Part shown: positions 44,824 through 51,202 of the stretch, one piece after another
Layout: every line of letters starts with the position of its first letter
Numbering within the stretch: the first letter of the stretch is position 1
The notes under the pieces: generated by a model
Seen by the model: the letters and a program-made list of their open reading frames with translations, nothing else
Told to the model about the DNA's origin: nothing
Database searches by the model: none
From: Variovorax paradoxus
GTDB taxonomy: Bacteria > Pseudomonadota > Gammaproteobacteria > Burkholderiales > Burkholderiaceae_C
Length of the DNA: 64,000 nucleotides
Assembly: GCF_018614955.1 (NCBI RefSeq)
Contig: NZ_JAGGNV010000036.1
Coordinates: 124,001 to 188,000, forward strand
Direction of reading: 5' to 3'
Position numbers and translations under genes: made by a program

Positions 44824-45807
44824 TCAGCTCGGCTGGATGTCCGCCGCCTTGATGACGTGCGCCCAGCGCGCGATCTCCTCGTTGAGGAAGGCGGCGAAGC
44901 GATCCGGCGCGCGCGCATCGGCGCTGAAACCCTGCTGCCGCATGCGCTCCTCCATCTCGGGCTGGGTGACGATCTTCACCACTTCGGCGCCCAGCTTCTG
45001 CACCGCCGCATCGGGCATGCCGGCCGGTGCCATCATGCCGGTCCAGTTCTCCACCAGCAGCGTGGGCATGCCCGCTTCGGCGGTCGTCGGCACCTCGGGC
45101 AGCGAGGGATAGCGTGCCTTGCTGGCGATGGCGAGCGCGCGCAGCTTGCCGCCCTTCACGTGCGCGACCGACTCCGGGAAGTTCGAGAAGACGACGTCCA
45201 GCTGGCCGCCGATCAGGTCGGTCATCGACGGTGAGCCGCCCTTGTAGGGCACGTGCTGGATGCTCGACTTGTTCAGGTCGTTGAAGAGCGCGAGCGTCAG
45301 GTGCGGCGGCGTGCCGTTGCCGCTGGAGCCGGCATTGAGCTTGCGCGTCTTCGATTGCGCCATCAGTTCCTTGAGATCCTTGATCGGGCTCGTGGCCGGC
45401 ACCACGATCAGCATCGGGCTGCCGGCGATCAGCGCGACGGGCCGCAGGTCTTTCTGGAAACTGAAGGGCGACTTCGGAAACAGCGTCACGTTGGCCGCGT
45501 GAGTCAGCGTGATCGCCAGCAGCGTGTTGCCATCGGGCGCGGCCTTCGCGACCACGTCGGCGCCGATCTGGCCGTTGCCGCCGGGCCGGTTGTCGACCAC
45601 CACGCTGACCTTCCAGCGCTCGCCGAGCTGCTGGCCGATCTGCCGCGCCATCGCATCCGTCAAGCCGCCGGGCGGGAAGGGCACCACGTAGCGGATCGTC
45701 GCGTCCGGCTTCGGGTAGTCGCTGCCCTGGGCCCATGCCATCGGCCCCAGCGCGCCCGCCGCGGCCAGCGCCGCGGCGCCCTGCATCACTTCACGTCTCT
45801 TGATCAT
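44824..45807 (-). CDS. Bug/TctC family solute-binding protein of the suy operon
   Basis: The 327-residue protein has a signal peptide ending near WAQG (residue 27). It shows ATIRYVVPFPPGGLTDAMARQIGQ and DNRPGGNGQIGADV in lobe one, HVPYKGGSPSMTDLIGGQ in lobe two. It is the last gene of suyAB-slcC-comC and probably binds sulfolactate or a related sulfonate. No TctA/TctB membrane partner lies here, so it may share one encoded elsewhere. Confidence 0.83.
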   Translation of the reverse strand: MIKRREVMQGAAALAAAGALGPMAWAQGSDYPKPDATIRYVVPFPPGGLTDAMARQIGQQLGERWKVSVVVDNRPGGNGQIGADVVAKAAPDGNTLLAITLTHAANVTLFPKSPFSFQKDLRPVALIAGSPMLIVVPATSPIKDLKELMAQSKTRKLNAGSSGNGTPPHLTLALFNDLNKSSIQHVPYKGGSPSMTDLIGGQLDVVFSNFPESVAHVKGGKLRALAIASKARYPSLPEVPTTAEAGMPTLLVENWTGMMAPAGMPDAAVQKLGAEVVKIVTQPEMEERMRQQGFSADARAPDRFAAFLNEEIARWAHVIKAADIQPS

Positions 45808-45834
45808 CGCGTTGTCTCCTTCTGTTGTGTGTCT

Positions 45835-46842
45835 TCAGGGCCGGGCCTGCCACTGCGCGAACAGCGCGTCCGGCACCTCGATGCCTTCTGCCTCGGCGCG
45901 CCGGCGCAGCGCTTCGCGCCGGGCGCCCGGCAGCCGCACGCCGTCGTCGCGCAGCATCTCGGCCAGCAGCACTTCGATGCGGTCGAGGTAGCTTGCCGAG
46001 CCGGCCAGTGCGCCGGGGTCGATGACGATGAAGGCCTGGCCGATGCGTGGCCGGTTGCCCTCATCCTCGAAGAAGCTCGAAGCCTCGAAGCCGAACTGCG
46101 CGCCGATCAGCGCCGTGACCAGCAGCTCCACCATGAGCGCCAGCATCGCGCCCTTGGGGCTGCTGGCGGCGCCGATCGGAAGCATCGAGCCTTCGAGGCC
46201 GGCCTTCGGGTCGGTCGTGGGCTGGCCGCTGCGGTCGAGCGCCCAGCCGGGCGGAATGGATTGCCCCTGTCTGGCCGCGACCATGAGCTTGCCGCGCGCC
46301 ACTTCCGACAGGCTCAGGTCGATCATCAGCGGCGCCGCGTAGCGGCGCGGGAAGACGGCAGCCACCGGATTGGTGCCGAAGATCGGATGACGTCCGCCGG
46401 CGGCCGGCATTGCGGCCGGCGAGTTGGCGAAGCCGAGGCCGACCATGCCGGCCTCGGCGACCGCGCGCAGGTGGTCGACGACGACGCCGCAGTGGTGGCT
46501 GTCGGCCACGCCGGCAATGCTGATGCCGAATTCGCGGGCGCGCCGGATCGCTTCTTCGATCGCCATCTCGCAGGCCGCGAAGGCGAGACCTTCGTGCGCA
46601 TCGATCAAGACCGCGCCGCCCTTCGCGCGGCGCTGCGTGGGCAGTGCGTCGCCGTTCGCGCGGCCGTTGCGCAGGTGCGTGGCGTACTGCGCAACGCGGC
46701 TGAGGCCGTGGGAGCCGAGGCCCTGGGCCTCGGCCAGCACCAGCGCGCGCGCGGCCGCGGCAGCCATGGTTTCGTTGGCGCCGGCGGCGCGCAGCACCCG
46801 GGCGACGGTCTCGCGCGCCTGTTGCAGGCCGAGCGCGGCCAT
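45835..46842 (-). CDS. comC: (R)-sulfolactate dehydrogenase (ComC, malate/lactate dehydrogenase family)
   Basis: The 335-residue enzyme of the LDH2/MDH_YbiC-type NAD(P) oxidoreductase family has SHGLSRVAQYATHLRNG, DSHHCGVVVDHLRAVAEAGMVGLGFANSP and the FGTNPVAAVFPR...MIDLSLSEVARGKL core. The catalytic His is in the SHHCG part. In sulfolactate use, ComC interconverts sulfopyruvate and (R)-3-sulfolactate. It overlaps the SlcC gene by one base (TGATG). Family alone would allow malate or ureidoglycolate; the suy context favours sulfolactate. Confidence 0.82.
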   Translation of the reverse strand: MAALGLQQARETVARVLRAAGANETMAAAAARALVLAEAQGLGSHGLSRVAQYATHLRNGRANGDALPTQRRAKGGAVLIDAHEGLAFAACEMAIEEAIRRAREFGISIAGVADSHHCGVVVDHLRAVAEAGMVGLGFANSPAAMPAAGGRHPIFGTNPVAAVFPRRYAAPLMIDLSLSEVARGKLMVAARQGQSIPPGWALDRSGQPTTDPKAGLEGSMLPIGAASSPKGAMLALMVELLVTALIGAQFGFEASSFFEDEGNRPRIGQAFIVIDPGALAGSASYLDRIEVLLAEMLRDDGVRLPGARREALRRRAEAEGIEVPDALFAQWQARP

Positions 46843-47768
46843 CAGTGCAAGGCCTCCAGCACCTTGCGCGCGACCAGGCTGCTCACGCGCTCGTTCGACT
46901 CGGCCGTCACGCCCGCGATGTGCGGCGTGAGCAGCAGATTGGGGCAGTCCTCGAAATGCGGCGCGGCCGCCAGCGGCTCGGCATCGAACACGTCGAGCGC
47001 CGCGCCGCCCAGGCGGCCTTCGCGCAGCGCCGCCGCCACAGCGGCCTCGTCGACAATGCCGCCGCGCGAGGTGTTGATCAGCACCGCGCCGGGCTTCATC
47101 GCCGCGATGCGCGCGGCGTCGAAGAGATTGTGCGTCGAGTCCACCAGCGGAAGGTGCAGGCTGACCACGTCGGCCTGGGCCGCCAGCGCGTCGAGCCCGA
47201 CGTGCTGCGTGCCGGCCTGCACGAAGGCCGGATGGTCGGCGCCCAGCATCGCGTCGAAGGCGATGGTGCGCACGCCGAGCGTGCCGGCGAGGCAGGCCGT
47301 CAGCTGGCCGATGGAGCCGAAGCCGACCAGGCCCAGCGTCTTGCCTGCAAACTCGCGGCCATTCGAGAGCGCCGCGCGCGGCCAGCGGCCCGAGGCAACG
47401 GCCGCCGTCGAAGCATAGGCGCCACGCAGCAGCAGCATCGCGCTGGCGATCACGTACTCGGCCACGCTCAGCGCGTTGGCGCCGGTGGCCGGGATCACGC
47501 GCATGCCGCGCGCCTCGCAGCCTGCCACGTCGATGTTGTCGAGCCCGACGCCGAGGCGGCCGACCACCGTGCAGCGCGACAGCGCCGCGAGCAGCTCGCC
47601 GCGCACCTGCGTGCGGTTGCGCACGATGAGCGCATCGGCGGAGGCTGCCTCGCGGTGCAGGCGCGCGCCGTCGTCCACCAGCTTCGGGTCGTACAGCACC
47701 TCGTGCTGCGCGCGAAGCTCCGCGACCGCGGCCTCGTCCATGAACTCCGCAATGACGATTCGTCCCAT
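46842..47768 (-). CDS. slcC: (S)-sulfolactate dehydrogenase (D-isomer 2-hydroxyacid dehydrogenase family)
   Basis: The 308-residue enzyme has the Rossmann motif GLVGFGSIGQL (about 143-153), and catalytic residues Arg in NTSRGGIVDE, Glu in DVFDAEPL and His in LLTPHIAGVT. SlcC oxidises (S)-sulfolactate to sulfopyruvate, which ComC then reduces to the (R) form used by SuyAB. It starts 17 bp after suyB and is coupled to comC. Phosphoglycerate dehydrogenase-like action is less likely in this operon. Confidence 0.83.
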   Translation of the reverse strand: MGRIVIAEFMDEAAVAELRAQHEVLYDPKLVDDGARLHREAASADALIVRNRTQVRGELLAALSRCTVVGRLGVGLDNIDVAGCEARGMRVIPATGANALSVAEYVIASAMLLLRGAYASTAAVASGRWPRAALSNGREFAGKTLGLVGFGSIGQLTACLAGTLGVRTIAFDAMLGADHPAFVQAGTQHVGLDALAAQADVVSLHLPLVDSTHNLFDAARIAAMKPGAVLINTSRGGIVDEAAVAAALREGRLGGAALDVFDAEPLAAAPHFEDCPNLLLTPHIAGVTAESNERVSSLVARKVLEALH

Positions 47769-47785
47769 GATGAGCGCGGGCCGGC

Positions 47786-48961
47786 TCAGGCCGACTCGTA
47801 GAGGCGGGTCAGGACGAACTCGCGATGCCCCAGCGCTTCCGCCGCGGTGAGCCGGCCGTTGGCTGTGCGCAGCATGCATTCGAGCAGCTGATCGCCGGCC
47901 TGGTCGAGCGTCATTTCGCGCTGCAGCAGGCCCGAGGTATCGACGTCGACGTGCTCGCTCATCAGGCGCACGGTGCGCGGGTTGGCGCAGATCTTGATGA
48001 CGGGCAGGATCGGGTTGCCGATCACGTTGCCCTGGCCGGTGGGAAAGAAATGCACCGCGTAGCCCGAGGCCGCGCACAGCGTCACCATCTCGGCCGCCGC
48101 GCTCGACGAATCCATGAACCACAGGCCCGGGCCGGTCGGCGTCTCGGCCTTGTCGAGCACGCCGTCGACCAGGCACTTCTTGCCGATCTTCTGGATGTTG
48201 CCCAGCGCCTTCTCCTCGATGGTCGTCAGGCCGCCGGCGATGTTGCCCTTGGTGGGCTGCGAATCGGAGAGGTCGCTGGTCTTGTGGCGGTTGATCATGT
48301 CCTGGTAGCGGTCGAACATGAACATGAAGCGCTCCTTCACCTCCGGCGTGCGGCAGCGCTCGGCCACGATGCGCTCGCCGCCGGTGATCTCGGAAGTCTC
48401 GCCGAACACCAGCGTGTTGCCGGTCTCGTAGAGCTTGTCGAAGGCGTTGCCGACCGTCGGATTGGAGCCGCAGCCCGAGGTGGTGTCGCTCTCGCCGCAC
48501 TTGGTCGACACCCACAGCTCGTGAATGCCGCAGGGCTCGCGCTGCTTCTCGCTCGCCATCTGGACGAACTCGCGCGCGGCGCGGCTGGCACGCAGGATGG
48601 TGTCGTGGTCGCCGTGGCCCTCGATGCCGAAACCGACGACCGGCTTGCCGGTGGTCGCGATGCCGTCGACCACCTTCTGGGTCCAGCTGTCCTCGATGCC
48701 GATGACGACCACCGCGGCCACGTTCGGATTGCAACCCGCGCCGATCAGCGTGCGGAAGTGGAGTTCGAGGTCGGCGCCGAACTGCAGCCGTCCATAGGGA
48801 TGGGGAATGGCGAGCGCGCCCTTGATGTTGTGCGCGACGGCTTCGGCGGCGGCGTTGGACAGGTCGTCCAGCGGCAGGATGATGACGTGGTTGCGCACGC
48901 CGACGCGGCCGTTCTCGCGCCGATAGCCGAGGAAGGTGGTGTCTTTGGAAATGACGGACAT
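47786..48961 (-). CDS. suyB: (R)-3-sulfolactate sulfo-lyase, large subunit
   Basis: The 391-residue protein of the altronate dehydratase (UxaA C-terminal) family has GYRRENGRVGVRNHV, ELWVSTKCGESDTTSGCGSNPTVG with Cys residues likely for iron, and FFPTGQGNVIGNPILPVIKICANP. With SuyA it cleaves (R)-sulfolactate to pyruvate and sulfite. It follows suyA after 47 bp. The start at 48961 was taken at MSVISKDTTF where the family begins. Confidence 0.9.
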   Translation of the reverse strand: MSVISKDTTFLGYRRENGRVGVRNHVIILPLDDLSNAAAEAVAHNIKGALAIPHPYGRLQFGADLELHFRTLIGAGCNPNVAAVVVIGIEDSWTQKVVDGIATTGKPVVGFGIEGHGDHDTILRASRAAREFVQMASEKQREPCGIHELWVSTKCGESDTTSGCGSNPTVGNAFDKLYETGNTLVFGETSEITGGERIVAERCRTPEVKERFMFMFDRYQDMINRHKTSDLSDSQPTKGNIAGGLTTIEEKALGNIQKIGKKCLVDGVLDKAETPTGPGLWFMDSSSAAAEMVTLCAASGYAVHFFPTGQGNVIGNPILPVIKICANPRTVRLMSEHVDVDTSGLLQREMTLDQAGDQLLECMLRTANGRLTAAEALGHREFVLTRLYESA

Positions 48962-49008
48962 GGTGGGGTTTCTTTCCGGTTCGTGAGTGGGTGGGGACGG
49001 GCGCGCGC

Positions 49009-49290
49009 CTACCAGCGCTTGGTCTTGATGTTCTGGACGTGGGCATGCTCGCCGGCCTTGATCGGCGCGACCACGCGGCCCATGTCGATGCCGTACTTCC
49101 ACACCGTGTCGCCGGGCTTCATGTCCTTCAGCGCGACCTTGTGGCCGATCGGGATATCCTGCTTCGCATCCACGCTGGTCATCTTGTCCTCGTCCATGAT
49201 CCAGCCGCTGAGCGACATGCCGGCCTTGACGCCCTCGACCACCACGACGGCCACCGTGTCCTTGGCGTCGTGCAAAACGAAGTGAATCAT
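49009..49290 (-). CDS. suyA: (R)-3-sulfolactate sulfo-lyase, small subunit
   Basis: The 93-residue protein has the SAF-like UxaA N-terminal fold: HDAKDTVAVVVVEGVKAG, IPIGHKVALKDMKPGDTVWKYG. It partners SuyB in sulfolactate desulfonation. A GCAGGAGA site precedes the ATG. It is the first gene of the operon suyA-suyB-slcC-comC-receptor and is divergent from the GntR gene. Confidence 0.9.
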   Translation of the reverse strand: MIHFVLHDAKDTVAVVVVEGVKAGMSLSGWIMDEDKMTSVDAKQDIPIGHKVALKDMKPGDTVWKYGIDMGRVVAPIKAGEHAHVQNIKTKRW

Positions 49291-49352
49291 CTGTTTGTCT
49301 CCTGCTTCTCTGAAGTTGCGATGCGGCCAGTGTCGGCCTGCACGTTTCCGAG

Positions 49353-49358
49353 TGTCAA
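49353..49358 (-). promoter_or_regulatory. TTGACA -35 element of the suyAB operon
   Basis: A consensus TTGACA reads towards suyA, beside the dyad at 49362. The -10 element is weak (GACACT after an 18-bp spacer), so activation may be needed. Confidence 0.4.
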
Positions 49359-49361
49359 ACG

Positions 49362-49377
49362 GGTCATCTAGATGACC
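49362..49377. promoter_or_regulatory. Palindrome, probable GntR (SuyR) operator
   Basis: GGTCATCTAGATGACC is a perfect 16-bp palindrome in the 122-bp gap between suyA and the GntR gene. Its length and position suit a HutC-type GntR dimer. It lies 4 bp from the TTGACA element. Confidence 0.7.
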
Positions 49378-49412
49378 TGGATGAGCGCAGCGTCTGCATC
49401 CACAATGGCGCG

Positions 49413-50183
49413 ATGAAACGAGCCAGCGCCGCAATCGCCTTCCAGCCGATCGCCGCCGATGCGATCGATGCGCCGCTGTACCGGCTGGTCAAGAGCGCGC
49501 TACTGCGCGCGATCGAATCGGGGCAGTACCCCGCAGGCGCTGCGCTGCCGAGCGAGACCGAGCTGGCCGCTGCGCTCGGCGTCTCGGTCGGCACGCTGCG
49601 CCACGCGACGGACGACCTGGTGGCCGAGCACATCCTGGTGCGGCGGCAGGGCCGCGGCACCTTCGTTGCGGTGCACAACGCCGACCGCTTCATGTTCCAG
49701 TTCTTCCACGTCGAGCGCAGCGACGGATTGCGTCATCGTCCGCAGGTCGAGCTGTTCGCCTTCGAGCGCATCCGCATGGAGGAAGAGCCGGCGCAGGCGC
49801 TCGGTCTGAAGATCGGCGAGCCGGCGATCCAGATCGACAACCGCCTGCTGCTGCAGGGCAAGGCGGTGATCCACGACCGGCTGACCTTGCCGGCGCTGCT
49901 CTTCAAGGGCCTCACCGAGAAGCGCTTTCGCGAACGCAAGAGCACGATCTACCACCTTTACCAGACCGAGTTCGGCATCACCGTGACGCGGGCGCGCGAG
50001 CACGCGCGTGCCGCGATCGCCGACCGCGGGATCGTGCGCCTCCTCGGCGTCGCGCCCGGCGCGCCGGTGATGGTGGTGCGCCGCACCGCGCTGACCTTCG
50101 GCGACAAGCCGGTGGAGTACCGGGTCTCGACCATCAACACCGCGCAGCACGAGTACGTGCACCTGCTGTCTAGGCCGGCCTAG
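49413..50183 (+). CDS. suyR: GntR family regulator (HutC/UTRA type), probable suy regulator
   Basis: The 256-residue regulator has an N-terminal winged helix (about 20-90; PSETELAAALGVSVGTLRHATDDLVAEHILVRRQGRGTFV) and a C-terminal UTRA effector domain (about 105-250). It is divergent from the suy operon and likely binds the palindrome at 49362. The effector would be sulfolactate or a relative. Its 3' end overlaps the opposing LysR gene by 14 bp. Confidence 0.85.
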   Translation: MKRASAAIAFQPIAADAIDAPLYRLVKSALLRAIESGQYPAGAALPSETELAAALGVSVGTLRHATDDLVAEHILVRRQGRGTFVAVHNADRFMFQFFHVERSDGLRHRPQVELFAFERIRMEEEPAQALGLKIGEPAIQIDNRLLLQGKAVIHDRLTLPALLFKGLTEKRFRERKSTIYHLYQTEFGITVTRAREHARAAIADRGIVRLLGVAPGAPVMVVRRTALTFGDKPVEYRVSTINTAQHEYVHLLSRPA

Positions 50184-51108
50184 GGCCTGTTAACAGGCCC
50201 TGGCGCCGACCGGCGGCCTTCAGGCAGTAGTCGATGAAGCCCTGCATCGCGAGCCCCGGGCGGCGCTCGCGATGGAACACCATCGACAGCGCGCGGAACT
50301 CTCTCGGCAGCCGGCTCTTCAGCTCGACCAGCGAGCCGTCCTGGAGCGCATCCGACACCGCGTAGCGCGACATGCATCCGATGCCCACGCCCGACGCGAC
50401 CACGCGCTTGATGGCGTGGCTGCTGCCGAGCTCGAGCTCGATGTTGAGCGCACCGAGCCGCTTGCGCAGCCAGTGCTCGGTGGCCTCGCGCGTGCCGGAG
50501 CCTTCCTCGCGCAGCACCCAGGCCGCGGCGGCGAGCTCGCGCACGCCGACCTGGCGCCCGGCCAGCGCATGCGTCGGCGCGGCCACCAGCACCATCTCGT
50601 CGGTGAGCCATTGGCGCACGGTCAGATCGGGATGCGTCTGCCGGCCCTCGATGAATCCGACGTCGGCATCGAAGCCGACCACCGCGGCGATCACGTCGGT
50701 GGTGTTGCCGATGATGAGCCGCGCGCGCGCCTCCGGACTGTCCTGCTTCCATTTCAGGACCAGCTCCGGCAGCAGGTACTCGCCGGTCGTGAAGCTGGCC
50801 GCGATGCGCAGCGGCGCCCGGTGCTCCGAGGAGAACATGGACTGCAGTTCCGCCGCCTGGTCGACCAGCGACACCGACTTCGCGAGCAGCGCACGGCCGT
50901 CCTCGTTGAGCACCAGACGCCGCCCGATGCGGTCGAACAGCTGGGTGCCGAGCGCGGCCTCCAGATCGGCCAGCGCCGCGCTCGCCGCCGACTGTGAGCG
51001 GGCGATGCGGCCGGCGGCGGCACGCGTCGACCCCTCTCGCGCGGTGGCTGCGAACACCTCGAGCTGGCGCAGCGTGAGGCGCAGTCGCTGATCGCTTTTA
51101 TCGCTCAT
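50170..51108 (-). CDS. LysR family transcriptional regulator, probable soe regulator
   Basis: The 312-residue regulator has the winged helix (about 10-70; LRQLEVFAATAREGSTRAAAGRIARSQSAASAALADLEAALG) and an effector domain (about 95-300). It is divergent from soeA and shares a 94-bp control region with direct repeats, so it probably controls sulfite oxidation, perhaps in response to sulfite or a sulfonate. Its 3' end runs through an 18-bp palindrome (50183-50200). Confidence 0.82.
   Translation of the reverse strand: MSDKSDQRLRLTLRQLEVFAATAREGSTRAAAGRIARSQSAASAALADLEAALGTQLFDRIGRRLVLNEDGRALLAKSVSLVDQAAELQSMFSSEHRAPLRIAASFTTGEYLLPELVLKWKQDSPEARARLIIGNTTDVIAAVVGFDADVGFIEGRQTHPDLTVRQWLTDEMVLVAAPTHALAGRQVGVRELAAAAWVLREEGSGTREATEHWLRKRLGALNIELELGSSHAIKRVVASGVGIGCMSRYAVSDALQDGSLVELKSRLPREFRALSMVFHRERRPGLAMQGFIDYCLKAAGRRQGLLTGPRPA
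50183..50200. terminator. Perfect 18-bp palindrome at the GntR/LysR convergent end
   Basis: GGGCCTGTT-AACAGGCCC starts at the last base of the GntR gene and lies within the LysR 3' coding end. A 7-bp GC-rich stem with a TTAA loop can form on either strand. No T-run follows; a bidirectional terminator is possible. Confidence 0.4.
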
Positions 51109-51109
51109 G

Positions 51110-51126
51110 ATTACCTGAATTACCTG
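51110..51126. promoter_or_regulatory. Direct repeat in the LysR/soeA control region
   Basis: ATTACCTG at 51110-51117 recurs at 51119-51126 (9-bp period), just inside the LysR start side. Possible regulator contact site. Confidence 0.35.
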
Positions 51127-51128
51127 CT

Positions 51129-51156
51129 TTGCTGTTCAACGACCGCAGCCTATCAT
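51129..51156 (+). promoter_or_regulatory. Putative promoter of soeABC
   Basis: TTGCTG (51129-51134), 16-bp spacer, TATCAT (51151-51156), about 50 bp before the TTG start of soeA. Confidence 0.45.
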
Positions 51157-51202
51157 GGGATGAAAACCTTCCCACGGTGACTACAAGCCAGGAGTCAGGC
51201 TC

